In this document: positions 31,661 through 39,738 of the stretch, in pieces
Position numbering within the stretch: the first letter of the stretch is position 1
Layout: every line of letters begins with the position of its first letter
Origin: Bacteroidia bacterium
GTDB taxonomy: Bacteria > Bacteroidota > Bacteroidia > J057
DNA length: 52,173 bases
Direction of reading: 5' to 3'
NCBI GenBank assembly: GCA_030430205.1
Contig: JAUIGE010000042.1
Span: forward strand, 1 to 52,173
The notes under the pieces: generated by a model
What the model saw: the letters and a program-made list of their open reading frames with translations, nothing else
Told to the model about the DNA's origin: nothing
Databases searched by the model: none
Program-made: the position numbers and the translations under genes

Positions 31661-32998
31661 ATGATGAAGAATGTTCAGAAAAATAGAAATAAACTGATTA
31701 CAGGAGTACTGATTGGCTCCTGTGTGCTGCTGTCCTGGCAGACGCTGGCGATCTATTTCACCTGGGATTTGAACCTGATTTTGGGTCTGATGGCTATACC
31801 TTTTGTCTTTCGGGTTAGAGAAAAAGGGCGGTTCAGGTCTCTGTATGCGATCCCAGCTGCGATTTGTCTGGGGCTGTATGCCTTTCTTCACATGAAGATT
31901 TTCTTCCTGATGGGGGCGGGGATGACGATGATATTCATCGTGGAAAGCCGCATCGGCCGCATGGGCTATTTGCCGCTGGTGCTGATAGCGGTGAGCTCTC
32001 CGGTATTGAAATACCTGGGGACGGTCTTTACCTTTCCTTTGCGCCTTGCCTGGAGCCGCATGGCGGCTCAGGTGATCAGCATCTTTGACAAAGATGTGAT
32101 CCTGCAAGGCAATATCTTCGTCCTGAACGGACATTCATTCACTGTAGATCCCGAATGCCTCGGCCTCAATATGATCGTCACCGGACTTATTCTTGTCTGC
32201 ATGTTGCTCGCATTTGCAGAGCGAAAAAATGACATTTCCTTTTCCCTTCTTCAAATTATCCTTCATTTGGGCCTCGCCACCTTCCTGATTCTGATCGCCA
32301 ATTTTTTCCGCATCTTATGCCTCGTCATGTTTCACTCCATGCCCGAAACCATGAGCCATGAGATCATCGGCCTGTCTTGTCTGGCGATCTACGTCATCCT
32401 ACCGATGTACTTCTGGATCCGGTGGCGCGTCTCTTCCCACTCTCACTCCTCCGCAGAGCCTCAGAACAAGCCTCACTTTCACTACTCCCACTCTTCCCCT
32501 CTCCTCTACGCCATTCTCCTCCTCTTCAGCATCCTATACCTCAACCTCCAACGAGATCTTTACACCGTTCCTGAATCTTTTGAGGCGCTTAGCGCACTGG
32601 AGGTTCCGGGCATGAAGCAAATTTCGATAGAGGAAGGAGTCGCCCATTTCGAATCAGAAAGCCTGCTTTTGTATATCAAACAGCCTGTCCGCTCCTGGGC
32701 AGGAGATCACACTCCAGCGATCTGCTGGATGGGAAGCGGCTATACTTTCGCTTATGTAGAAAAGCGACTGATCGCCGGACAGGAAGTTTTTTTCGGCGCG
32801 CTCAGGCAAGGTGAGCTCCAACTCTATACCGCCTGGTGGTATGACAATGGGGAGCATCGCACTGCCAGCCAATGGGATTGGCGCTGGCGAACGATGAAAG
32901 GCGAAGCGCCTTTTTATTTGTGGAATTTGACGGGGGAGACAGAGGCAGGGCTAAGGGAAAAATTGGAAGAATGGTTTACAAAAAAGGATTTTGAATAA
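31661..32998 (+). CDS. xrtN: Exosortase N with C-terminal EpsI-like region
   Basis: Exosortases are membrane cysteine proteases/transpeptidases that process PEP-CTERM-like tails. About eight transmembrane helices fill residues 12-257. The catalytic triad candidates are Cys166 in FTVDPECLGLNM, Arg217 in ANFFRILC and His233 in ETMSHEIIGL. After residue 280 a soluble region (VRSWAGDHTPAICWMGSGY, ELQLYTAWWYDNG, SQWDWRWR) resembles the EpsI-like domain seen fused to or beside exosortases. It is encoded right after its presumed only substrate, the VIT protein. The start is MMKN at 31661 or 31664. Confidence 0.88.
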   Translation: MMKNVQKNRNKLITGVLIGSCVLLSWQTLAIYFTWDLNLILGLMAIPFVFRVREKGRFRSLYAIPAAICLGLYAFLHMKIFFLMGAGMTMIFIVESRIGRMGYLPLVLIAVSSPVLKYLGTVFTFPLRLAWSRMAAQVISIFDKDVILQGNIFVLNGHSFTVDPECLGLNMIVTGLILVCMLLAFAERKNDISFSLLQIILHLGLATFLILIANFFRILCLVMFHSMPETMSHEIIGLSCLAIYVILPMYFWIRWRVSSHSHSSAEPQNKPHFHYSHSSPLLYAILLLFSILYLNLQRDLYTVPESFEALSALEVPGMKQISIEEGVAHFESESLLLYIKQPVRSWAGDHTPAICWMGSGYTFAYVEKRLIAGQEVFFGALRQGELQLYTAWWYDNGEHRTASQWDWRWRTMKGEAPFYLWNLTGETEAGLREKLEEWFTKKDFE

Positions 32999-33047
32999 GG
33001 AGTTTTTCCTGGATCACTTGTCCATGGTGCATTTTTTTAGGAAAATT

Positions 33048-33257
33048 CTAGCGCTCATTTGCTTCATCCCGATTAAAAGTAAATCCTTTTGTATCTATTT
33101 GGATGGCATTAAAGCTTTTATTATTAGAAGAGGGAATTATTTTTTTTTTCACTTCTTCAACAATAAAAGCAATAAGTTCAATTTCCTTTCCCAAAAAATG
33201 GTCTGGCAATTTGATGGTAAAACTGTTGTCTTCTGCTTTAAAAATAGTTCTTATCAT
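33048..33257 (-). CDS. Antitoxin-like small protein, toxin missing
   Basis: The chosen start gives 69 residues beginning MIRTIFKAEDNSFTIKLPD, with GKEIELIAFIVEE in the middle and FNAIQIDTKGFTFNRDEANE at the end. This resembles Bacteroidota antitoxins that precede PIN-domain (VapC) toxins: a beta-strand N-part with 'IKLPD...GKEVE(V/L)IAF' and the end 'TKGFKFNREEANER'. After its stop codon the minus strand runs into the 3' end of xrtN and no toxin gene is present. A longer frame from 33311 (MSEHVKK) is possible. The family assignment is from the motif and is moderate. Confidence 0.6.
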   Translation of the reverse strand: MIRTIFKAEDNSFTIKLPDHFLGKEIELIAFIVEEVKKKIIPSSNNKSFNAIQIDTKGFTFNRDEANER

Positions 33258-33320
33258 ATTCTTAATATATTGGCCTGTATTAAAAATACACTTTTTTACG
33301 TGTTCACTCAAACAAATGCT

Positions 33321-33995
33321 TCACAAAAGCACCTTTTCATCCAAAAATGTCAACGAGATCTCCGGATATCCATCCAACAATGCCTTTCGGCAGGCACTGA
33401 AGGCCTCCACCTGAGCAAAGGTCAGGGCAAAGGCGGCTTCCAGGGAGCTGCTCCCTTCATCTACTCGTTTGAGTTTGACGGTGCGGCAGTGTTGCCTGAG
33501 CAGGGTGATGATGCTTTCGAGATCATCGGGATTTTCTTTGGAGAGGCGCAGGCTCAGGTACAGGCTTTGGCTGGAAGGATTGAACTGCCGGAGGCCGCGG
33601 ATGACAATGGCGGCTAAGATAAAAAGGAATGCCATGAGTGTCAGCCAACGCTGGTTGGCACCCAGACCCAGGCCGATGGCGATGGTGACAAAAAGGAAGG
33701 TGAGTTCTTCGGGCTCTTTGATCGCGGAGCGAAAGCGCACGATGGAGAGCGCGCCTACCAGGCCCAGAGAAAGCGCCAAAGAGGATTTGACGATCGAGAT
33801 GATGACCATGGTAGTGATACCCAGCAAAACAAAATTGGAAGCGAAGCGCTCGCGGTTGGAGAGAGAACGGCCAAAACGGCCGTAAGCCCATGCCAAAATT
33901 GTGCAGAGCAGCGCAGCCAATATCAGATTCACCAGAAAATCCAGTGGATCAAATGGTATGTTTTGCTGGGTTAAAAGTGCCTTTATTTCATCCAT
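33321..33995 (-). CDS. DUF4956 membrane protein
   Basis: The signature LGLVGALSIVRFRSAIKEPEE is typical of DUF4956. Four to five transmembrane helices cover residues 20-135 (LILAALLCTILAWAYGRFG, LTLMAFLFILAAIVIRGL), and a cytoplasmic beta-alpha domain (SLYLSLRLSKENPDDLESII onward) ends the protein. The family often sits beside VTC-type polyphosphate or CotH genes, but none is here. Its ATG directly follows the stop codon of queA with no spacer, so the two genes form an operon. Confidence 0.88.
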   Translation of the reverse strand: MDEIKALLTQQNIPFDPLDFLVNLILAALLCTILAWAYGRFGRSLSNRERFASNFVLLGITTMVIISIVKSSLALSLGLVGALSIVRFRSAIKEPEELTFLFVTIAIGLGLGANQRWLTLMAFLFILAAIVIRGLRQFNPSSQSLYLSLRLSKENPDDLESIITLLRQHCRTVKLKRVDEGSSSLEAAFALTFAQVEAFSACRKALLDGYPEISLTFLDEKVLL

Positions 33996-35048
33996 TTACA
34001 ACACTAACATGGCGTCGCCATAGCTATGAAAGCGGTATTTTTCCTTGATAGCTTCCTCATAACATTCCATGGTGAAATCATACCCAGCAAACGCGGCCAC
34101 CATCATCAGGAGGGTGGATTTGGGGCGATGCAGGTTGGTGATAAATGTATTGGCAATGTTAAATTGGAAGGGTGGATAAATAAATTTATCGGTCCAGCCA
34201 TCAGCCGGATTGAGCATTTTGCTCGCGGAGACGGAAGACTCCAGAGAACGCATAACCGAGGTGCCGGCGGCAATGACGCGGCGCTTTTTGCGCTTGGCTT
34301 CATTGACCATCAATACCGTATCGTCAGGAATGACGAAGTATTCTGAGGCCATGCGGTGCTTGGAGAGGTCTTCGACCTCCACAGGGCTAAAGGAGCCGAT
34401 ACCGACATGCAATGTCAGGAAAGTTTGCTCTATGCCCTTGAGCTCCAGTCGTTTGAGCAATTCACGTGTGAAGTGAAGCCCCGCCGTAGGCGCAGCTACA
34501 GCTCCCACTTCAGAGGCAAAGACCGTCTGGTAACGCTCCCTGTCTTCAGGGATGTCTTCACGCTCAGCCTGAATATAGGGAGGAATTGGGGTCCTGCCCA
34601 ATTTGTTGATCAGGCTATGGAGTTCTTCGTTTTCTCCATCAAAGAGAAAACGGATAGTCCTTCCACGGGAAGTCGTGTTGTCTACAACCTCTGCGACCAG
34701 GTCATTTTCTCCGAAAAACAATTTATTGCCAACACGTATTTTACGCGCAGGTTCTACCAGCACATCCCAAAGCTTTTGCTTGGGGCTCAACTCGCGCAGC
34801 AGAAAGACTTCTATACGCGCACCTGTTTTTTCTTTTTGGCCGATCAATCGGGCGGGAAAAACCTTGGTGTTGTTGAGAACCATTACATCATCTTCGTCAA
34901 GATATTCAAGAATATCTTTGAACAGGCGATGCTCAATGGTACCGGTTTCACGATGGGCAACTAATAGTCGGGCCTCGTCTCTGGGCTCAGCTGGGTGCAT
35001 GGCAACCAGCTCTTCGGGTATTTCTAAATTAAACTGAGATAGTTTCAT
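33996..35048 (-). CDS. queA: S-adenosylmethionine:tRNA ribosyltransferase-isomerase
   Basis: QueA adds the ribosyl moiety of SAM to preQ1 in tRNA, giving epoxyqueuosine. Family parts are [53 protein letters not shown], then [21 protein letters not shown] and [15 protein letters not shown]. The length of 350 residues is normal. An ATG-less extension to 35090 overlaps the promoter, so 35048 is the start. It heads an operon with the DUF4956 gene. Confidence 0.95.
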   Translation of the reverse strand: MKLSQFNLEIPEELVAMHPAEPRDEARLLVAHRETGTIEHRLFKDILEYLDEDDVMVLNNTKVFPARLIGQKEKTGARIEVFLLRELSPKQKLWDVLVEPARKIRVGNKLFFGENDLVAEVVDNTTSRGRTIRFLFDGENEELHSLINKLGRTPIPPYIQAEREDIPEDRERYQTVFASEVGAVAAPTAGLHFTRELLKRLELKGIEQTFLTLHVGIGSFSPVEVEDLSKHRMASEYFVIPDDTVLMVNEAKRKKRRVIAAGTSVMRSLESSVSASKMLNPADGWTDKFIYPPFQFNIANTFITNLHRPKSTLLMMVAAFAGYDFTMECYEEAIKEKYRFHSYGDAMLVL

Positions 35049-35070
35049 CCGCATTATTTTGCTAAGACCG

Positions 35071-35102
35071 CAAAAATAGGCCAGCGGCAAGTGATAATCA
35101 AA
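35071..35102 (-). promoter_or_regulatory. Promoter of queA
   Basis: Reading the minus strand, TTTG (complement of 35099-35102) is followed after 20 bp by TATTTTTG (complement of 35071-35078). This fits the Bacteroidota -33/-7 pattern TTTG-N19-21-TAnnTTTG closely. The -7 element lies 23 bp upstream of the queA start. Confidence 0.65.
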
Positions 35103-35151
35103 TTTATCCCTAACTTAGCCACTTTATCTACCTATCACGTATACTTGGCCT

Positions 35152-35472
35152 ATGGAAAAAAATAAACAACAACAACCCAATCAGCTCAATATTGAATTGC
35201 CCGCAGATATCGCGCATGGCGTATACAGCAATCTTGCTGTGATTTCTCATTCCAATTCTGAGTTTGTCTTCGACTTTATCCAGGTATTGCCTGGTACGCC
35301 CAAAGCGGAAGTGCGCTCGCGCATCATCATGACGCCCCAGCATGCCAAGCGCTTTTTGCTGGCCCTGAAGGATAATTTCGAAAAATTCGAGCGTCACCAC
35401 GGTGAAGTTCCGATGCAGGAAAAAGAGATGAAGTTGCCACCCAATTTTGGGGGAACAACAGGCTTTGCCTGA
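35152..35472 (+). CDS. DUF3467 protein
   Basis: This 106-residue protein matches DUF3467: QLNIELPADIAHGVYSNLAV, ISHSNSEFVFDFIQVLPGTP, VRSRIIMTPQHAKRFLLALKDN. The family is small, cytosolic and beta-alpha; its function is unknown. The gene is divergent from queA with about 100 bp between starts. It converges with the desaturase gene, whose stop codon is only 8 bp away. Confidence 0.9.
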   Translation: MEKNKQQQPNQLNIELPADIAHGVYSNLAVISHSNSEFVFDFIQVLPGTPKAEVRSRIIMTPQHAKRFLLALKDNFEKFERHHGEVPMQEKEMKLPPNFGGTTGFA

Positions 35473-35480
35473 TCCTGTAG

Positions 35481-36599
35481 CTAAGCTACCAGCGGCTCCG
35501 CACTCGGTGCTATATCATAGACTGAGTTCGGGCTGCCCAGGTCTTTCAAAAAACGGATGTGTGACATGACAGCACCCCAAAAAGTCCTGCTTTCCCGATA
35601 AGGGATTCCAAATTCAGCGGCGGTTTGCGCCATGATTTTGGTCATTGCCAGGTAGTGTACATGGCAGGTAGCCGGCCCTAAGTGATGCACCAGGTGCATA
35701 TTGAGCCCTCCCAACAACCAGTTCCATACAGGATTGCGCCAGGCATAATCTGCCGTTGTGGCAAAGATGTGCACGAAGTAGTGCTCAAACTCTTTTGTAT
35801 CTTCTGGATAATACGTATCCTCGATGGTATGCGTCACCTGAAAGGACCAGGCCATAAGTGAACCCATCACCAGATGGCTAAGGACAAATGCCAGAAAAAT
35901 ATAGCCAAAACCCACGTCCAGAAAGAGTGCGGGAATAATCAGCGTATAGCCTACATAAAATATCTTGTGGGCAAAAAGGAAAATATATTCTTTGGCTGCA
36001 TGCTTCTTTCTCCGCATCCATACATTGTATTCTCCATTTCCAAACATAAACTTGAAGTCTCTTACAAAGACATAATCCAGGGTTACCAGGGCATAAAAAA
36101 ACCATACATAGATATGCTGTATTTTGTGAATGCCATAGCGGGCATCTTTGGGAGAAAAACGAAATAAGCCGCGTCCCATGATGGACTGATCCTGCGGATT
36201 GATATTCGTATGCGGATGATGGCCATTGCTGTGCATGATCCGCCATATATAGGAGTTGAGTCCTACGAGGTCATAGGTAAGATAGAGGATTCGGGTCCAT
36301 CGTTTATTGGACGTGAGTGCGCCATGATTGGCGTCATGACCGATATTGAAGGCAATCATCAATTGCCCAAAAGAGTGAAGGAAGTACAGGATAAAAAACG
36401 CCCAAAGCGGCATTTCCATCATGAAAAGGATAGCATAGGGGATGATCAGCAGGCCAAATGCAAAAATTGCTTTAAACCAGATTCTGTGGTCTGCTTTTCG
36501 GGTCCGGTTTCCCTCCCGAAAATAGCCCGACAACCTCTTGTGGAGGGTTCTGGCAAAGGCTTTTTGCTGGTCTGCGGGGATCGCTTTATATGGATTCAT
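35481..36599 (-). CDS. Membrane fatty-acid desaturase
   Basis: The three histidine boxes of acyl-lipid/acyl-CoA desaturases are present: HDANHG near residue 93, HSNGHH near residue 123 and HLVHH near residue 309. Four main transmembrane helices flank them (LLIIPYAILFMMEMPLWAFF, FGYIFLAFVLSHLVMGSLMA). The enzyme should introduce a double bond into fatty acyl chains with a di-iron centre and an external electron donor. The length of 372 residues is normal for front-end-type bacterial desaturases, but no cytochrome b5 domain is fused. The position of the double bond cannot be told. It is divergent from the ABC transporter genes. Confidence 0.92.
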   Translation of the reverse strand: MNPYKAIPADQQKAFARTLHKRLSGYFREGNRTRKADHRIWFKAIFAFGLLIIPYAILFMMEMPLWAFFILYFLHSFGQLMIAFNIGHDANHGALTSNKRWTRILYLTYDLVGLNSYIWRIMHSNGHHPHTNINPQDQSIMGRGLFRFSPKDARYGIHKIQHIYVWFFYALVTLDYVFVRDFKFMFGNGEYNVWMRRKKHAAKEYIFLFAHKIFYVGYTLIIPALFLDVGFGYIFLAFVLSHLVMGSLMAWSFQVTHTIEDTYYPEDTKEFEHYFVHIFATTADYAWRNPVWNWLLGGLNMHLVHHLGPATCHVHYLAMTKIMAQTAAEFGIPYRESRTFWGAVMSHIRFLKDLGSPNSVYDIAPSAEPLVA

Positions 36600-36674
36600 G
36601 TGAAATGATGTATTTAATCTGTTTTCTTGTAATTTTCCTTTTCTCTACCCTACTTATCCTCAAATAACAAAAAT

Positions 36675-37631
36675 TTGGACTCTCAATCTTCACACTCAGA
36701 ACCCAATATCCAAAAATTTGCGACATCTTCAACTCAGCCTCTGGTTTTAAAGATCAATCAACTGACAAAAAGATATGGCAAGCTTACAGCTGTCAATAGA
36801 TTGAATCTGGAGGTAAAGCGGGGAAGCATCTATGGCATACTGGGGCCCAATGGAAGTGGTAAGACCACAACCCTGGGTATGTTGCTTGGCGTACTCAATT
36901 CCGATGAAGGAAGCTTTCGCTGGTTTGGCGAAGCGCCAGATAAGCAACAGCGCAAGCGCATAGGTGCTATCCTTGAGACCCCCAATTTTTATCCCTATCT
37001 CAATGCTGAGCGCAACCTCAAAATCATCGCTGATATCAAGGGGGCGCCTCACAGCCGCATAGATATCGTGCTGAAGCGCGTAGGTTTGCTGGAGCGAAAA
37101 CAAGACCGTTTTAAGACCTACTCCCTGGGCATGAAGCAGCGCCTGGCCATCGCAGCCGCCCTGCTCAATGAGCCCGAAGTGCTCGTCCTCGACGAGCCCA
37201 CCAACGGCCTTGATCCCCAGGGGATAGCTGAAATCCGACAACTCATCAAAAGCATAGCCGAAGAAGGTGTCACCATCCTCCTGGCCAGCCACCTGCTGGA
37301 CGAAGTCGAAAAAGTCTGCACCGACGTTGCGGTGCTGAAATTTGGCAAACTCCTCTTTGCAGGCAAAGTAGACCAAATCTCAGGCGATAAAGAGTCCACC
37401 CTCATCGAGCTCAAAGCCGATGACAATGAAGCCCTTAAATCCGCATTGAGCGATTTCCCTGCCATAAGAGGCGTCAACTCCAATGGACATCTGGTAGAAA
37501 TCATCATCGATGGTACGACCGATGGTAAAGCCATCAACCAGTTCCTTTTCGAAAAAGGCATCGTGCTTTCTCATCTCAACCTGAAAAGCATGAGCCTTGA
37601 ACAAAACTTTTTAGAATTAACAAGTAACTAA
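36675..37631 (+). CDS. ABC transporter ATP-binding protein
   Basis: Walker A is GPNGSGKT, the signature is YSLGMKQRLAIAAALL, Walker B is VLVLDEPTNGLDPQG and the H-loop is LLASHLLDEV. It is an ABC-2 type exporter subunit with a C-terminal extension of about 90 residues. The frame opens with TTG at 36675 and the first ATG is inside Walker A, so TTG is the likely start; the first 25 residues are not conserved-looking. The permease gene follows after an octamer array. Substrate unknown. Confidence 0.9.
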   Translation: MDSQSSHSEPNIQKFATSSTQPLVLKINQLTKRYGKLTAVNRLNLEVKRGSIYGILGPNGSGKTTTLGMLLGVLNSDEGSFRWFGEAPDKQQRKRIGAILETPNFYPYLNAERNLKIIADIKGAPHSRIDIVLKRVGLLERKQDRFKTYSLGMKQRLAIAAALLNEPEVLVLDEPTNGLDPQGIAEIRQLIKSIAEEGVTILLASHLLDEVEKVCTDVAVLKFGKLLFAGKVDQISGDKESTLIELKADDNEALKSALSDFPAIRGVNSNGHLVEIIIDGTTDGKAINQFLFEKGIVLSHLNLKSMSLEQNFLELTSN

Positions 37632-37670
37632 TCTGCAAATCTGCTCATCTGCTCATCTGCTCATCCTCTT
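37631..37670. repeat. Octanucleotide array between the ABC genes
   Basis: Five 8-bp units (atctgcaa, atctgctc three times, atcctctt) fill exactly the space from the last base of the ATPase stop codon to the base before the permease ATG at 37671. Period eight distinguishes it from the six- and seven-bp arrays. Confidence 0.9.
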
Positions 37671-38543
37671 ATGTTCAACTTACTGAAAATACAACTCCAT
37701 AAAATCCGTCATTACCCTATATTCTGGGGGATCGTGGCGATTTTTCTGCTCACTTTTGCGGGGGGCAATTATGCGATTTTTCGCATGTTTGAAGAGATAT
37801 TGAGTCAGCCGAATGTCAAAATGGCGACCATGATGACGGGCATCAAGATTTCAATTTTTGACTTCCCGATTATCTGGAACAACCTGGCCTGGCTGGCTGG
37901 ATTTTACCAGATGATCCTGGCTGTGATCATCATCATTGATATCAGCAATGAGTTCAGCTTCAAGACGATGCGGCAAAATATGATTGACGGCCTTGACCGA
38001 AGAGACTTTGTGGTATCTAAATTTTGGCTGATTTTCCTGCTGAGTGCAGCATTTACCGTTATGCTGACCGGTTACATCCTGGTGATGGGTCAGATTTTTA
38101 CGGAGGCTGAAGCAGGGGTAAGTCCCTGGCAGGGCATAGAGTTTATGCTGCCCTTTTTTATTCAATGCATAGGCTACCTGAGTTTTGCCATGTTGATCAC
38201 CGTTTTGGTGAAGAAAGCCGGCCTTTCTCTGATAATCGTTTTTGCTTATAGCTTTATCGAAAATGTGGTGGCGATGGCCTATAAGGGAAAACATTTTGGA
38301 AAAGAGGAAGACATCACGCTTTGGACAGATTTTCTCCCGCTTCAATTGCAGAATAATCCCATCCCCCCTGCATTCTTCAGAATGCCCAACTTTGGCCCGG
38401 GAAATAATAAAGAAGACGAAAGCATCAGCTCCTTACAAGACCTCTTTGTCGGCCTTGACTGGGGCGATTTGGGGCTCTCTCTGCTTACCTGTGGTGTCTT
38501 TGTAGGCCTGGCCTACTATGTATTGATGCGTCGGGATGCTTAA
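37671..38543 (+). CDS. ABC-2 type permease
   Basis: About six transmembrane helices (IFWGIVAIFLLTFAGGNYAI, FWLIFLLSAAFTVMLTGYIL, GLSLIIVFAYSFIENVVAMA, LGLSLLTCGVFVGLAYYVLM) with the ABC-2 pattern FSFKTMRQNMIDGLDRRDFV in the first cytoplasmic loop. It forms an exporter with the ATPase encoded just upstream. Substrate unknown. The stop codon is followed at once by a hexamer array. Confidence 0.85.
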   Translation: MFNLLKIQLHKIRHYPIFWGIVAIFLLTFAGGNYAIFRMFEEILSQPNVKMATMMTGIKISIFDFPIIWNNLAWLAGFYQMILAVIIIIDISNEFSFKTMRQNMIDGLDRRDFVVSKFWLIFLLSAAFTVMLTGYILVMGQIFTEAEAGVSPWQGIEFMLPFFIQCIGYLSFAMLITVLVKKAGLSLIIVFAYSFIENVVAMAYKGKHFGKEEDITLWTDFLPLQLQNNPIPPAFFRMPNFGPGNNKEDESISSLQDLFVGLDWGDLGLSLLTCGVFVGLAYYVLMRRDA

Positions 38544-38544
38544 G

Positions 38545-38574
38545 AAGTTTAAGTTTGGGTTCGAGTTTGCGTAC
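38545..38574. repeat. Hexanucleotide array H
   Basis: Five 6-bp units (aagttt, aagttt, gggttc, gagttt, gcgtac) begin one base after the permease stop codon. They resemble the reverse complement of array F at 25991-26026. Confidence 0.8.
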
Positions 38575-38588
38575 GAAAGACCTAAGGG

Positions 38589-39725
38589 ATGATTGAGCGT
38601 GATATTTGTATCATTGGGGCCGGACCGGGAGGAGCCGCTGCTGCGCTCCAACTTGCCTATCAGGGTGTGGGCTGTGTGCTGGTTGAAAAAGAGACTTTTC
38701 CCAGAGACAAAATCTGTGGCGATGCCCTCAGCGGCAAGGTATCTACGGTCCTCAACCGCATGGACCCCGCGATCATGGATCGCCTGCGAGCCTCTCAAAA
38801 ACAGGCAGATATGTGGGGCCTCCGCCTTAGCGTACCGGAAATGGAAGCGCTGGAATTGGAGCTGGATAAAACCCAGGCCCCCCAGGGCATCGCGCCCGGC
38901 TATGTCATCAAACGATTTGATTTCGACCATTTTCTGATCTCGGAAATCCGCCGTCATGCGTGCATTCAGCTTGTTGAAGGCATCCTGATGGACCCCAAAC
39001 ACCATGCAGGCGGGGTGCGCGCCTATTACAAAAATGTGGGTGGAATCCATGAATAGAGCCACGCTATCGAGCTTCATTATATGGAAGAATTGATCCCTGG
39101 CTATCTTTGGATTTTCCCCTTAGCTGATCGGGAAGCGAATGTCGGCCTCGCCATGCGCTCTGATAAAATCAGCGAACGCAAATACAACCTCAAGCACAAC
39201 TTACAGCGGATTTTAGCAGAAAATCCAGCATTTAAGGATCGCTTCGCCCAGGCGGAGCTGGTGGATGACATCCGTGGCTTTGGCCTGCCGATGGGATCGA
39301 AAAAGCGGAAGCTTTCCGGGGAGCGCTATATGCTCGTAGGTGACGCTGGTCACCTGATCGACCCCCTGACGGGGGAAGACATCGGCAACGCGATTTTTAG
39401 CGGCGTGATCGCCGCCGATCAGGCGATAGCCTGTGTACAGGCCCAGGACTTTTCCGCGCGCTTTATGCGCGGCTATGACAGGCGCATCCGGCGCGTGATG
39501 GGCCGCGAGCTTCAGCTCGGATATGTATTCCAGCGGATGATGTTTTATCCAAGGCTGATTCGCTTTCTGATGAAACGGGTGTATAACAACCGCTTTGTGA
39601 TGGATTTTCTACAGGATATCTATGCCGATTCACAAAAAAATTGGGTGAAGCAGGTGAAGCGCCCTCTCTTTTGGTGGAAGGTTTTTTGGGGAGGCGGGAA
39701 GCGGGAGGCGGGACCTGAGTGGTGA
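38589..39725 (+). pseudogene. Broken geranylgeranyl-reductase-type flavoprotein
   Basis: The N-part (38589-39056) has the FAD motif IIGAGPGGAAAALQLAYQG and CGDALSGK; the C-part (39081-39725) has WIFPLADREANVGLAM and the second FAD motif LVGDAGHLIDPLTGEDIGNA. Both are in one frame, but a TAG at 39054-39056 interrupts it between NVGGIHE and SHAIELHYMEE, a stretch that is continuous in intact homologs. In addition the central part with the DGA-x-S motif is missing: LVEGI joins directly to LMDPKHHAGGVRAYY, an in-frame loss of roughly 50-70 residues. The C-terminal tail GGGKREAG is translated heptamer repeat. The gene looks inactive; the ancestor probably reduced isoprenoid or related lipid double bonds. 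Confidence 0.75.
39691..39711. repeat. Heptanucleotide array J in the reductase tail
   Basis: Three 7-bp units (gaggcgg, gaagcgg, gaggcgg) lie in the last codons of the broken reductase. Their reverse complements resemble the ttcccgc/ctctcgc units at the end of array E. Confidence 0.75.
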
Positions 39726-39738
39726 TGGTTTTTAGCGC

